DNA of 64,000 bases from Neobacillus piezotolerans (GTDB lineage: Bacteria > Bacillota > Bacilli > Bacillales > Cytobacillaceae): contig NZ_QNQT01000003.1 in assembly GCF_003362805.1 (NCBI RefSeq), positions 369,380 to 433,379 on the forward strand, given 5' to 3'. Positions 1-8,781 of this stretch are shown here, one piece after another; the stretch's first letter is position 1, and every line of letters begins with the position of its first letter. The notes below the pieces were generated by a model. That model searched no databases, was not told the origin of the DNA, and saw only the letters and a list, made by a program, of their open reading frames with translations. Position numbers and translations under genes: made by a program.

Positions 1-1
1 G

Positions 2-382
2 TCACGTCTCGATATTAAGGCGTTTGACGGGGTGCTGTATTTGTTGAACCCTGGTAAGATTGTGCTGAATACGGTGACGGCGGCTGTGATTTATATGTCG
101 ATCTTTATGGACGCTGGCTGGTTCAATCCGATTATGCCTTGGTATATCTGGCTGACGATGCTTGTGTTCCAGTTCTACTATGTGGCGTTTACGATTGTGA
201 AGGATTCGCTGCAGAAGGTGAGTTTTGTTCGCAGTTTTGTGAGTATGATCCTGTTTAATTTGAGCTATATTCCGTTGTTCGTGTGGAGCTTGCTTACGTT
301 CAAGAACAAGAGCTGGAATCCGACGAAGCATTCACGCGGGATTGAGCTTGATGATATGCAGGCGCCTGGGGCTGGGATGTAG
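2..382 (+). CDS. C-terminal end of a membrane glycosyltransferase (partial)
   Basis: The reading frame is open from the left edge of the window, so only the last 126 codons are seen. The product has about three hydrophobic segments (around VLNTVTAAVIYMS, WYIWLTMLVFQFYYVAF and SFVSMILFNLSYIPLFVWSLL), then a short cytoplasmic tail containing W-N-P-T-K-H. Membrane spans followed by a W-x-P-T-K/R-H tail are typical of processive family 2 glycosyltransferases that export a polysaccharide. The catalytic domain lies outside the window, so the assignment rests on the tail alone. The GTG at 32 is internal. A strong terminator follows. Confidence 0.55.
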   Translation, partial: SRLDIKAFDGVLYLLNPGKIVLNTVTAAVIYMSIFMDAGWFNPIMPWYIWLTMLVFQFYYVAFTIVKDSLQKVSFVRSFVSMILFNLSYIPLFVWSLLTFKNKSWNPTKHSRGIELDDMQAPGAGM

Positions 383-430
383 GTTTTACGGTTCCGGCTT
401 TGATGCTTGCGTGAGAATATTTTTTAAAGG

Positions 431-468
431 AACCCCACTTTGGCCGATTGGCCGGAGTGGGGTTTTTT
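431..468 (+). terminator. Rho-independent terminator of the glycosyltransferase gene
   Basis: AACCCCACT (431-439) pairs with AGTGGGGTT (455-463), with a second short TGGCC/GGCC pairing inside, followed by six T. It ends the transcript entering from the left. Confidence 0.9.
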
Positions 469-574
469 ATTTGGAATTGAACAGAGCACAGGCAGTTAGG
501 CTTGGATAGTCTATTTAGTCTTGAGTTAGAAAGTGGATTTTTGCTCTAATCGATAAAGGTTTCGGGCAAACTGA

Positions 575-772
575 AGGGTTTTAAGGCTGGGTTCTGGAAA
601 TATCCATTTCCTGGATGAAAAAAAGAATGAAGTCCTTCCGCTTGCACTTGAGATTCTTCATGAGAAATGGCAATTATACGAACTAGTCAATTGTATTTCT
701 CCAGGGACTGGCATAGCCCAGGACATGAGCGGACTTGAAGTGGAACTTCATCAATCTGAATCTGAAACGTAA
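575..772 (+). pseudogene. Possible gene remnant, unknown family
   Basis: The 547-bp gap between the terminator at 468 and the gene at 1017 holds one coding-like stretch of 65 codons. It contains L-P-L-A-L-E-I-L-H and K-W-Q-L-Y-E-L-V-N, with an amphipathic pattern and an acidic tail ending at TAA 770-772. The frame has no ATG, GTG or TTG with a ribosome binding site near its start, and a stop lies just upstream (572-574). I read it as the 3' end of a decayed gene and do not recognise the family. The rest of the gap (773-1000) shows nothing. Confidence 0.3.
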
Positions 773-1016
773 ATTTTATTAATGACGGGAGCTCCACTAA
801 GCCTGCTGGCGGCCGTCGAGTATTTCATCTTTGGTAACGAGTCATTAGGAGTACGGCGATGTCTTAACGAGTTCCCTACTAAACGATATTGAATTTGATT
901 ACACCGGAAAATTTTACCTTTTTAAAATTCGACAAATTTCGTCAAGCACTTCTTTCCATTTATGTTAATATTTAAATCGCATTTAAAAAGAAAGAGTAGG
1001 TGGGGGTTAACACATC

Positions 1017-1655
1017 ATGGAAACTGAATCTATGCTCCAGGAAAGCACGGAACCAAAGAAAAGCAAATCAAAATCCATCATTCTGCTGGCAATATTAGCG
1101 CTTGTTGTGATTGCAGGAGGTTTTTTTGGGTACAACTCGTACCAGGCTTCCGCAAAAGAAAAAGACGAATTTGCTTACGCCAAGAATTATTGGGATGCCG
1201 CTTACTCAATGATCAGTGGCGGGGCTACTGCCGAAGAAGTGACAAACACTTACGTATCGGTATGGCGAGATACGATCTATGATGATCAATATGTCCTGGA
1301 TGGAAAAGTCAATTATTCATCTGACTTCAATATATCGCTGGCTGCCGCAAGAAAGCACCATGCAGCTGAAATAGCAGGGTTGATCGTAAATGATGAACAT
1401 GTTAAAGGATTGATGAAAAAACTAAATGACCCTCCAAAAAAATACGAAAAGCTTCATGATATGCTTTTAGATATGTACACAGTTTATAAGGCCCACACCG
1501 AAATGGCCGAGGACCCATCCGGTTCACTTGATTCATTTAGTAAGTCACTTAGAGATAATGCAGTTGAATTTTCATCCATTTGGGAGAAGCTGAATGTCAT
1601 GATTCCAGAGGATGAAGCATTCAAAAAAGCAAAACTTGAAATCGATACAGAGTAA
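1017..1655 (+). CDS. Uncharacterised single-pass membrane protein
   Basis: This 212-residue protein has a short lysine-rich cytoplasmic N-terminus, one hydrophobic segment at about residues 21-40 (IILLAILALVVIAGGFFGY) and a long, charged, mostly helical outer domain. The GGTGGGG motif ahead of ATG 1017 supports the start. The topology is that of an N-in/C-out anchored lipoprotein-like or stress protein, but I recognise no catalytic motif. It is monocistronic, with a clear terminator directly after the stop. I assign no function. Confidence 0.75.
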   Translation: METESMLQESTEPKKSKSKSIILLAILALVVIAGGFFGYNSYQASAKEKDEFAYAKNYWDAAYSMISGGATAEEVTNTYVSVWRDTIYDDQYVLDGKVNYSSDFNISLAAARKHHAAEIAGLIVNDEHVKGLMKKLNDPPKKYEKLHDMLLDMYTVYKAHTEMAEDPSGSLDSFSKSLRDNAVEFSSIWEKLNVMIPEDEAFKKAKLEIDTE

Positions 1656-1657
1656 AC

Positions 1658-1683
1658 GAGAGGGAGATACCCCTCTTTTTTTG
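1658..1683 (+). terminator. Rho-independent terminator
   Basis: AGAGGG (1659-1664) pairs with CCCTCT (1671-1676) around a short loop, followed by a T-run. It lies immediately after the stop of the gene at 1017-1655. Confidence 0.85.
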
Positions 1684-1859
1684 TCCAAAATATCCTTTAA
1701 TAATGGAGATTCGATATGTCAGTTGAATTTGAAAATTACAAAAGGCATACCAATACACCTATCATTTCGTATTCTTGAGATACATTAAACAACAAATATT
1801 ATTATGACGATATTTAATATATTGTTAATCACGAGGGATAAGGGGGGACACCTTGTATT

Positions 1860-2552
1860 ATGGAGCCAACAATGATTTTTTCACTATTTGCCGCTCTTAT
1901 TCGAAAATTAAATGGAGATAGGCAGTTCGAACTTTTAAACTCAGCCCTAGCTGCAAATTTAGAAAAATTAAATGAATTGGAAAAGGGCATTGATGCCTTA
2001 CAAAAGGGTCCTCTGTACAGTGCCAATATCTATCTAAGTGATGCGGTTAAAGATCATCGAACAGAGAGAGAAAGAGAAGAAAATATAAAAAGTGCCATGA
2101 GATGTTTTATTGACGCTCTAGGGATAATTGAAGCTGGAACATTGAATGGTTCAAAAAGACAAAATGAAAAAGCAATAGTTGAGTTATTTATCGGTTATTG
2201 CTGGTTATCATTGAAGAGCAAAGAAGATTTCCATTATTGGATTGCGCGTTGTATTTCCAGTTTGAATTTAGAAGTAAATAGTTTAAAGCAGAGTTTAGAC
2301 AATCTTAGAAATGAAAAAGAAAATTTGTTAAGAAAAGAAAAGAAATCACTAGATGTTGCAAATATCGCAATATTAGGAGGAGGGCCCATAGGTTTTGTAC
2401 TTGGAAAAGCCTCAAAATACACTATAGGAAAATACATTGCTTCATTTTTTGAGGAAATTAATGACTTAATAGAAAAATTGGAGGGGGAAATCCAAGTTAT
2501 AGAAAAGTCAAAAGAAATATGCTACTTAATTCACTCTAATGCGGATTTTTAA
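1860..2552 (+). CDS. Uncharacterised helical protein with coiled coil
   Basis: This 230-residue protein starts at ATG 1860 behind AGGGGGG (1841-1847). The N-terminal two thirds are helical with repeated Leu-Glu-Lys heptads. A strong coiled coil covers about residues 137-165 (SLNLEVNSLKQSLDNLRNEK and on), followed by a glycine-rich hydrophobic patch (ILGGGPIGFVLGKA, about 173-186) and another acidic helix. The glycine-rich patch could be a membrane-active or nucleotide-facing loop, but it does not match a Walker A motif. Base composition is more AT-rich than its neighbours, which fits acquired DNA. I do not recognise the family. Confidence 0.65.
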   Translation: MEPTMIFSLFAALIRKLNGDRQFELLNSALAANLEKLNELEKGIDALQKGPLYSANIYLSDAVKDHRTEREREENIKSAMRCFIDALGIIEAGTLNGSKRQNEKAIVELFIGYCWLSLKSKEDFHYWIARCISSLNLEVNSLKQSLDNLRNEKENLLRKEKKSLDVANIAILGGGPIGFVLGKASKYTIGKYIASFFEEINDLIEKLEGEIQVIEKSKEICYLIHSNADF

Positions 2553-2635
2553 ACCGGAATTTAATTGTGGACCGATTCGAAATGAAATATAGGGCATTAC
2601 GTAAGGCCTGATTTAAAGGATTACCATTATTACGA

Positions 2636-2684
2636 AGTAAAAAAGGAGTGAAGCATTAGAGGTCCGTCCCCTGCTTCACTCCTT
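2636..2684 (-). terminator. Terminator of the VOC gene pair
   Basis: A perfect 13-bp stem (AAGGAGTGAAGCA at 2643-2655 with TGCTTCACTCCTT at 2672-2684) is followed on the minus strand by six T. The loop carries a GGTCCGTCCCC motif, similar to the GGGGACGTCCCC core near 6340. Confidence 0.85.
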
Positions 2685-2697
2685 CATTGTCCCCTTT

Positions 2698-3111
2698 TTA
2701 ATCGTTCACTGCATGTGATTCCATATACATGATTTCCCAATAGTGTCCGTCCGGGTCCTGATAGCTTCGGTAATACATGAATCCCTGGTCATGCGGCTCG
2801 CTTACTTCTTTACCACCGGCCGCTACAGCTTTGTCGACTATTTCGTTTACTTGCTCCCTGCTTTCAGTTGAAAGGGCAATGATCACCCCTGTCGTTTCGT
2901 TTGGATCTGGCAGCTCCTTTTTCGTAAACGACTGAAAGAATGGCTGGACGAGAAGCATTGCATAGATGTTCTCGCCGATTATCATGCAGGTTGCTTTTTC
3001 ATCGGTGAATTGAGGATTGAATTCATAGCCGATTTGCTTGTAGAACTCGATTGATCTGTTCAGGTCTTTTACTGGCAGGTTGACAAAGATTTGGTTTGAT
3101 TGGACTCCCAC
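2698..3111 (-). CDS. VOC-superfamily protein (glyoxalase/PhnB-like)
   Basis: This 137-residue protein has the beta-alpha-beta-beta-beta layout of the vicinal oxygen chelate fold. It shows the typical opening (V-N-L-P-V-K-D-L-x-R-S-I-E-F-Y) and closing D-P-D-G-H-Y-W-E-I-M-Y. The closing Glu is a common metal ligand of the fold. Single-domain members act as dimers on small electrophiles or antibiotics, or have no known substrate, and this one cannot be narrowed further. It is last in a minus-strand set with the VOC gene at 3133-3522 and downstream of an AraC regulator. Its own terminator follows. Confidence 0.85.
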   Translation of the reverse strand: MGVQSNQIFVNLPVKDLNRSIEFYKQIGYEFNPQFTDEKATCMIIGENIYAMLLVQPFFQSFTKKELPDPNETTGVIIALSTESREQVNEIVDKAVAAGGKEVSEPHDQGFMYYRSYQDPDGHYWEIMYMESHAVND

Positions 3112-3132
3112 TTTTTATCCCTCCATTATTTT

Positions 3133-3522
3133 TTATTTGGTTTTTTCCATTACCGCGAAATAATTGCTTTCATCATCCGCAAAGTTGAATACCCTGCCTG
3201 AAGGCATTTTTACGATTTCCCCTACGGTAACGTTCTTCGATGATAGGTTCTCATATAAGTTGTCCAGATTATCAGTAAAGAACATTAATGAAGGTGTGCC
3301 AAGATTTAATTCAGGCTCCATTTTGGCGATAAGTTCCTTGTTGTGGAGGACAATTGTTGTTTGGACGTCTTCCGCTGGAGCAATTTCAATCCATCTCATT
3401 GGGCCGTTCGTTTCGTCTGCTTTTACGACAAATCCCGCCTTTTCGGTCCAGAATTTCACCGCTCCATCCTGGTCATTTACATACAGCATGATCTGGCCAA
3501 CCGTGTTAAACATATTTTTCAA
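3133..3522 (-). CDS. VOC-superfamily protein
   Basis: This 129-residue protein has a VOC-type N-terminal half (I-M-L-Y-V-N-D-Q-D-G-A-V-K-F-W) and ends in a F-A-D-D-E-S-N-Y-F-A-V strand that replaces the usual D-P-D-G-N. It is separated from the next VOC gene by only 21 bp, so the two are probably co-transcribed, and the two products could form a heterodimeric chelate fold. The start is behind a GAAAGAGG-type site. The AraC gene upstream on the same strand is a plausible regulator. The substrate is unknown. Confidence 0.8.
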   Translation of the reverse strand: MKNMFNTVGQIMLYVNDQDGAVKFWTEKAGFVVKADETNGPMRWIEIAPAEDVQTTIVLHNKELIAKMEPELNLGTPSLMFFTDNLDNLYENLSSKNVTVGEIVKMPSGRVFNFADDESNYFAVMEKTK

Positions 3523-3680
3523 CCTCTTTCCTTAAATGTTTTTAATTTGGATTTTTTGAGTCAAACTGCCTTCCCCTTCACATCATGCGACATTTTCAAA
3601 GGCATTAACTATACATATTGGCCACCTTTCGTTTTCATTTTGGACAATCTTATACCAATATTATCACTGTCAATATGTTT

Positions 3681-4478
3681 TTATTTCTCATGGATTGCTG
3701 TCTTAGTTCGTTGAAGGAAGTTATTCATCAATCTGGGAATCGAGATGAGAATTGGGGGATCGTCTAGTTGGGCTGCTCGGAGGTGTAGATCCTGGTGCGG
3801 GACTTGCTCATTCCCGTTGACCTGTATGGAACCTGTCGGCTTGTACCTTAACGTTGTGTGGGGAATCAGGACGGACCGCGCATTCATTCCCCATGAAACA
3901 GATGTGGCGAACAAATAATATAGGCCGGGTTTTACGTTTTTAAACTGGAATTCACCAAGCGAAAACAAAAGAGTGCCGTAAAGCGGCATGCCTTCCGGGA
4001 TGGGCTTTGGAAATAAGCCTACCAGGATGACCCCTTCAAACTCCTCATCCGTAAAGACGGTTCCTTTTACAGATAAGGGATTTTTCGCACTATGTTGAAA
4101 GCCTGTTGTTCCACCCAGCTGCTGGAGCGAGTTCAGAAGGGTTTCCGCTTCCTCCTGGGTATTGCGGAAATTGGCTGGCGTTACCCCGACGCTGTTCGTA
4201 AACCGGGTCGTAAATGTCCCTAAACTTTGCTGCCCGATCTCCAGGGCAATATCGCGGACACACATATTTGTGTTAAGCAATAACTCCTTTGCCCGCTGCA
4301 AGCGCATCGAGGAAACAAAATACAAAGGCGGCAAGCCCGTTTCCTGTTTAAAAATCCTGCTGAAATGAAAGGGACTATACGCCACATGGCTGGCCAATTT
4401 ATCGAGGGTTATTTCATCATACAGGTGCGTTTGAATATAGTTGATTGCCTCAGTAATTTCAATTTGCCTAGTCATCAC
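3681..4478 (-). CDS. AraC-family transcriptional regulator
   Basis: The two helix-turn-helix units of the AraC/XylS type are at the N-terminus (residues 4-105). The first is around L-D-K-L-A-S-H-V-A-Y-S-P-F-H-F-S-R-I-F-K and the second around V-R-D-I-A-L-E-I-G-Q, ending at G-V-T-P-A-N-F-R. A beta-rich domain of about 120 residues follows, with a segment resembling a carboxypeptidase-regulatory or effector-binding sandwich. N-terminal HTH placement is the less common arrangement in this family and usually means a C-terminal ligand domain. The downstream VOC genes are its likely targets. Confidence 0.85.
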   Translation of the reverse strand: MMTRQIEITEAINYIQTHLYDEITLDKLASHVAYSPFHFSRIFKQETGLPPLYFVSSMRLQRAKELLLNTNMCVRDIALEIGQQSLGTFTTRFTNSVGVTPANFRNTQEEAETLLNSLQQLGGTTGFQHSAKNPLSVKGTVFTDEEFEGVILVGLFPKPIPEGMPLYGTLLFSLGEFQFKNVKPGLYYLFATSVSWGMNARSVLIPHTTLRYKPTGSIQVNGNEQVPHQDLHLRAAQLDDPPILISIPRLMNNFLQRTKTAIHEK

Positions 4479-4682
4479 TACCTCACTTTTGGATATGGCG
4501 TTAAATATCTCCTAAAAGAAGTATTCGTTATTCATTTGAACTATCCTCCTAGTGTTATTGGGAAAAAACAAAAAGAGGAATAAACCGCTTGTAATACTTA
4601 CTCACTGGGAATAGAAAAGGAGCTGCCTTTTTAAGGCAACTCCCTATATAGACTGGCTTTTAACTGTAACCTGATAAAGAGT

Positions 4683-6158
4683 TTATTCTGACAAGTATTG
4701 TACATGGTCACCTGTTCCTCCTGCTATAGGAAGAACATAGTTATTTGTATTCCTGGCTATGACGAGGTTCATATTTGTTTTTGTGGTTATATTGATTCCA
4801 CGAATGGATACGAAGCGGTTTAATTTTGGATTTTTTTTGATAAGATTATTGCCGGCAATTGTACCGGAATTATGGCCAGAACGTAAGGCAATGGCAGAAG
4901 GCGTCTTATACAAATTATCCTGTACATCCTCCACCCTGTTTTCAGTAACTGAAAACTGCTGATTATGAGTATAAAGGTGGACACCATTTGCGTATGAATT
5001 TACCAATGTATTCTTTTTTATAACCAAACCCTTCGTATAGGAAGCCTGGATTGCACCAGAGCTGCCATTCCCCTGCTGGCCCGTCTTTAGTAAACGGTTT
5101 CCTTCGATGGTACAGCCGCTACTGTGATCAGATGGCGTTCCAGCCACAACGATCCCATATCCCTTGCCAATTCCTTCAATTCGATTGCCTTTAGCCGTGC
5201 ATTTTTGGGAACCAAATAGCTCTTTCCCACCTTTCCCTGTTGCGTTAACAAATGCAATGCCAACCTTCGTATTTCGTATCGTATTATTGTTGAACGTAAT
5301 ATTTTCTCCGCCATGGGTGTCAAGTGCCTCCCACAACGGAATGTCCTCAATGATGCTATTCGTCACCGAACTATTTGTGCTTCTGGGGTGTGCCTTTACG
5401 TTGTTCTCTGCACCCTTTCGTGAATAAAAGACTCCGTATGCATTTCCTTTGTTCCCTGGTGAGATAGATTTTATATGGCTCTTGTTAATATGCATATTAC
5501 TGACAGACAATCCGCCCACTCCAGCAAAACCAATATCACGGATAACTGTATTTGAAATCCTTACATTATCTGCAAATTTAGCAAGAATACCATAGAAACC
5601 AATATCATGAATAAAGCAATCTTCTATAACAATGTTTTTGACATAGTTGGATGCATTTGCTCCCCGAATCCTTATACCGACTCCTTTTGGATCGGCTTTT
5701 GTATTGCCCGCCCCCTGGAGCTCAATCCCGTATAACTTTACCCCATTGCCAATTGTCAAAAGGGGTTGATGTTTTTTATCGTTGTATAGTTTTGACCCAT
5801 ACCCAATTATCGTAGTATTGTCGGGTACGACTAAACCGCTGATTTTAAATGAGCTGCCAGGTGGCAAAACGATGACTTTTCCAGCTCCAAGCTTTAAAGC
5901 CTTTTTTAGTTGTTTGGTCCTATCAGTTTTAGCCTTATTTTTATCAGCCACAACATATATCATTTCGCTATTATCAAGATCCGGTATTTTCTTTTTCCAA
6001 AGATGATTTAATCCATTCTTATTATTTTCCAAAGCGGGATCACTAGTCCCGGTTAAAACAGTGGGAACAATCAAGAAGAAAAGCATGAAAAGAATACCCA
6101 TTCTTGAAAACTGAACTTTTAGTTGCTGCACCTTCTTACTCCTTTTTAACGAACCCAT
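4683..6158 (-). CDS. Secreted right-handed beta-helix (pectate-lyase-like) protein
   Basis: The product has a signal peptide (positive N-terminus, then MGILFMLFFLIVPTVLTG) followed by many short beta-helix coils rich in N-x-I, G-I-x-V and I-x-N-N-T/V. These include NVRISNTVIRDIGFAGVGG and NNTIRNTKVGIAFVN, as in pectate-lyase-superfamily and parallel beta-helix proteins. The G-S-S-F-K-I-S-G strand and the D-x-T-T-I-I-G-Y-G cap are typical first coils. I place the start at ATG 6158, which has AAGGAT just upstream. The in-frame TTG at 6224 has no such site. Substrate and catalytic residues cannot be assigned, and a surface polysaccharide is likely. Confidence 0.8.
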   Translation of the reverse strand: MGSLKRSKKVQQLKVQFSRMGILFMLFFLIVPTVLTGTSDPALENNKNGLNHLWKKKIPDLDNSEMIYVVADKNKAKTDRTKQLKKALKLGAGKVIVLPPGSSFKISGLVVPDNTTIIGYGSKLYNDKKHQPLLTIGNGVKLYGIELQGAGNTKADPKGVGIRIRGANASNYVKNIVIEDCFIHDIGFYGILAKFADNVRISNTVIRDIGFAGVGGLSVSNMHINKSHIKSISPGNKGNAYGVFYSRKGAENNVKAHPRSTNSSVTNSIIEDIPLWEALDTHGGENITFNNNTIRNTKVGIAFVNATGKGGKELFGSQKCTAKGNRIEGIGKGYGIVVAGTPSDHSSGCTIEGNRLLKTGQQGNGSSGAIQASYTKGLVIKKNTLVNSYANGVHLYTHNQQFSVTENRVEDVQDNLYKTPSAIALRSGHNSGTIAGNNLIKKNPKLNRFVSIRGINITTKTNMNLVIARNTNNYVLPIAGGTGDHVQYLSE

Positions 6159-6326
6159 TTTAATCCTTGTAAAAAATTTTTGGAGAATCTTTATTTCGCT
6201 TTTATCACGGCAGATTCCGACCAATTAGAATATTATATAATGTTTTTGGTATTTGGACGAACGATTAAATCCTTCAAGGTGATTTGGAAGTGGATTTACT
6301 TGTTTCTTTATGTAAATACTTTGGTG

Positions 6327-6354
6327 TGAAACGGCGGGGACGTCCCCTGTTTCA
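6327..6354. repeat. Short palindromic element with GGGGACGTCCCC core
   Basis: TGAAAC (6327-6332) and GTTTCA (6349-6354) flank a perfect 12-bp palindrome (6336-6347). It sits just upstream of the lysE-type promoter. A related GGTCCGTCCCC sequence lies inside the terminator loop at 2661-2671. It may be a REP-like unit. Confidence 0.5.
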
Positions 6355-6357
6355 GGC

Positions 6358-6386
6358 TTCCACACTGTACGCGATTCCTATATAAT
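6358..6386 (+). promoter_or_regulatory. Candidate SigA promoter of the LysE-type gene
   Basis: TTCCAC (6358-6363) and a perfect TATAAT (6381-6386) are separated by 17 bp, about 36 bp ahead of the GTG start. Confidence 0.5.
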
Positions 6387-6422
6387 ACGGAGTAAGATTT
6401 TATATGGATCGGGGTTGATTTC

Positions 6423-7055
6423 GTGGATAATTTCTTTCTGTTTTTGATTATGAGTTTGTTTTTGATTGTTTTGCCTGGTCCGGATATTGCGGTTGTGACG
6501 AAAAATACGATTACTGCGGGGAAAGTCGGCGGGCTTAAGACGGCTACCGGCACTTGTGTCGCCCTTCTCATCCACACTTCCGCCGCAATCTTGGGGCTTT
6601 CAGCACTCATTATGAAATCGGCCATTTTGTTTTCGATTCTCAAATACGTCGGCGCGGTTTATTTAATTTACCTGGGCGTCAAAGCATTATGGTCCTTGAG
6701 GAAAAAGGATGAAACAGCCAGTCTTGAAGCGGTCACCAACACTAGGTATGAGAACAAATCGTGTTTTAAGCAAGGGTTCCTGACGGATATCCTCAATCCA
6801 AAAGTGGCTGTCCTGTTCCTGACCCTTTTGCCGCAATTCGTTCATCCAGGCAGCGGCACCTTTATTCCGTTTTTAATCATGGGCATAACATACACTGTCT
6901 TGACCGCCGTATGGTTCTTGATTTATGTCACTTTGATTAATCATATCAGTGTTTTCATGAAAAAGCCCAAAACGCAAAGTATCATTGAAGGCATTACAGG
7001 CACCATCTTGATTGGCTTTGGCATTAAACTGGCCTTGGAGAAAGCGCACAATTAA
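6423..7055 (+). CDS. LysE/RhtB-family amino acid exporter
   Basis: This 210-residue membrane protein has about six hydrophobic segments. It shows the family signature L-P-G-P-D-I-A-V-V near residue 17 (usual form PGP in helix 1), the G-x-x-x-G-L-K-T-A-T-G segment and G-F-L-T-D-I-L-N-P-K-V-A. These proteins export amino acids or small metabolites by proton antiport, and the actual substrate is unknown. The GTG start is preceded by GGGG. It is monocistronic, with a promoter upstream and a strong terminator downstream. Confidence 0.9.
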   Translation: MDNFFLFLIMSLFLIVLPGPDIAVVTKNTITAGKVGGLKTATGTCVALLIHTSAAILGLSALIMKSAILFSILKYVGAVYLIYLGVKALWSLRKKDETASLEAVTNTRYENKSCFKQGFLTDILNPKVAVLFLTLLPQFVHPGSGTFIPFLIMGITYTVLTAVWFLIYVTLINHISVFMKKPKTQSIIEGITGTILIGFGIKLALEKAHN

Positions 7056-7064
7056 TGTATAAGT

Positions 7065-7103
7065 AAGCCCCTTTGAATTTTCCCGAATCAAGGGGCTTTT
7101 TTG
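7065..7103 (+). terminator. Rho-independent terminator between lysE-type gene and tyrZ
   Basis: AAGCCCCTTTGA (7065-7076) pairs with TCAAGGGGCTT (7088-7098), followed by a T-run. The same stem may also stop tyrZ transcription from the other side, but there it lacks a T-run. Confidence 0.9.
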
Positions 7104-7115
7104 TTTGAGGACATC

Positions 7116-8330
7116 TTATCTCATAAATTGTATAAATCGCTTCTTTCCTATTTGCAAAACGTCTTTTGATTGAATCACATTTACCAGGTCTTCTTTTCGA
7201 AGTTTCTGCTGATTAAGCGAAACCCCATTTTGTGAAATTAAACGGATGAACTCGCTTTTGCTTTTAACAAGCTGATTTTCAATTAATAACGGAATTACTT
7301 GTTCAAGTGTCTGATGTTCTAAAGTTAATGTCAGCATTGGTATGTTTTCTGGAATTTCTCTTTTTTGGAATGCAGTTTTAAAAAAATCAAACGCTTTTTC
7401 CGCCTCCTCCTCTCCGTGGTATAGTGTCGTAATAATCTCTGCAAGTTCAAGCTTAATATCCCGTGGATTTTCACCTTGTTCTAAACGCTCTTGGGTCTTC
7501 CCAATCCTGGATGGATGCTCATCTGTCGCCAGTTCAAAGTATTTAATGATTAATGAGTCCGGCACCTCCATGACCTTTTTAAACATCACTTCCGGTGCTT
7601 CATTTACGCCAATGTAATTGCCTAAAGACTTGCTCATTTTTTCAATACCATCAAGCCCCTCTAGCAATGGCATAAACAAAGCAATTTGCTTTTCGAGGCC
7701 AAAATGCTTCTGAAGTTGGCGCCCCATTAAAATATTGAACGTTTGGTCTGTACCGCCCAACTCAATATCCGCTTTTATTTCAACCGAATCATATCCTTGC
7801 ATGAGCGGATAAAAGAATTCATGCAAACTAATTGGTACTTCATTTTTGTAGCGCTTTTGGAAGTCATCCCGTTCTAACATCCGGGCAACAGAAATAGAAC
7901 TTGCTAACTGAATAACGTCCTCAAAGTTTAATGCTGAAAGCCATTCGCTATTAAAACGAACAATGGTTTTATTTTCATCCAATATTTTAAAAATTTGATT
8001 ATAGTACGTTTTTGCATTTTCCTTTACTTGTTCACTTGAAAGTGCGGCACGGCCTTTCGATTTGCCCGTTGGATCACCTATGCGCCCAGTGAAATCCCCG
8101 ATAATAATAACAATTTGATGCCCTAAATCTTGCAATTGTTTCATTTTGCGAAGTACCACTGCATGCCCCAAATGTATATCGGGAGCAGAAGGATCCAGTC
8201 CCAATTTTACAATAAGCGGCTTGCGGGTATCGTAAGAGTATTGTAATTTATCCTTTAATTCTCTTTCATCAACGACTGTTTGAACTCCCTTTAAAATGAT
8301 TGGCAATTGCTCTTCCGGTACTAGAAACAT
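7116..8330 (-). CDS. tyrZ: Tyrosyl-tRNA synthetase, TyrZ type
   Basis: This class I synthetase charges tRNA-Tyr. Seen in the 404 residues: an H-I-G-H-type motif (D-I-H-L-G-H, about residues 51-56), the tyrosine pocket stretch G-G-T-D-Q-T-F-N, K-M-S-K-S near 233, and a C-terminal S4 RNA-binding domain (S-K-S-E-F-I-R-L-I-S). The opening L-G-L-D-P-S-A-P-D-I-H-L-G-H matches the TyrZ type rather than the TyrS type of Bacillus. TyrZ is the secondary enzyme where both exist. A full T-box leader lies upstream, so expression should rise when tRNA-Tyr is uncharged. Confidence 0.95.
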   Translation of the reverse strand: MFLVPEEQLPIILKGVQTVVDERELKDKLQYSYDTRKPLIVKLGLDPSAPDIHLGHAVVLRKMKQLQDLGHQIVIIIGDFTGRIGDPTGKSKGRAALSSEQVKENAKTYYNQIFKILDENKTIVRFNSEWLSALNFEDVIQLASSISVARMLERDDFQKRYKNEVPISLHEFFYPLMQGYDSVEIKADIELGGTDQTFNILMGRQLQKHFGLEKQIALFMPLLEGLDGIEKMSKSLGNYIGVNEAPEVMFKKVMEVPDSLIIKYFELATDEHPSRIGKTQERLEQGENPRDIKLELAEIITTLYHGEEEAEKAFDFFKTAFQKREIPENIPMLTLTLEHQTLEQVIPLLIENQLVKSKSEFIRLISQNGVSLNQQKLRKEDLVNVIQSKDVLQIGKKRFIQFMR

Positions 8331-8356
8331 CCCTATCTCTCCTTTAAAATCAAATA

Positions 8357-8636
8357 AAAAACGCCCTTTAGGTAAAAAACCTAAAGGACGCTTATATACG
8401 TGTTACCACCTTTATTTAATAGCTGCTCACACAGTTACCCTCGATTGGTACGGCGATTCGCGATACCCTTGCTGTGATGACGGCAGCAACCCCGGTGTAG
8501 CCTACTAAGATTCGGTACACAGCTCAAAGACGTATTCGCATAAACTCCGCACGCGCCTCTCATCATCCGGCAGCTTTCTGTTTGCTTCTGCTTATGTTAC
8601 TCTTTCTTATCATCGCTTTTAAAGTTTTCAGTTAAA
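8357..8636 (-). promoter_or_regulatory. T-box riboswitch (tyrosine) upstream of tyrZ
   Basis: On the minus strand the T-box core AAGGTGGTAACACG (complement of 8398-8412) is followed by a terminator stem (CGTCCTTTAGG with CCTAAAGGGCG, 8361-8391) and a T-run. The stem I region carries the candidate specifier UAC at 8497-8499 followed by A, which encodes tyrosine and fits the downstream gene. Uncharged tRNA-Tyr is expected to favour the antiterminator. Confidence 0.9.
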
Positions 8637-8644
8637 TTATCATC

Positions 8645-8672
8645 ATTATAACGTAATACCTTAAAATGTCAA
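8645..8672 (-). promoter_or_regulatory. SigA promoter of the tyrZ leader
   Basis: A perfect TTGACA (complement of 8667-8672) and a perfect TATAAT (complement of 8645-8650) are spaced 16 bp apart, just ahead of the T-box leader. Confidence 0.85.
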
Positions 8673-8781
8673 AAGGTTATTTCTTACCCTTTAAGGAAGT
8701 CTTAGATAATATTACGTCCCACTGATATTTTTGAATCAAGGTACTTTTTGAGTAGAGTAGACTAGCCTGCCCACTGGTGAT

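Noticed and set aside
3164..3714. Plus-strand frames opposite the VOC gene
   Set aside because: They mirror the codon pattern of the minus-strand gene and have no ribosome site.
8331..8640. Plus-strand 70-codon frame in the tyrZ leader
   Set aside because: It covers the T-box and has no ribosome site.
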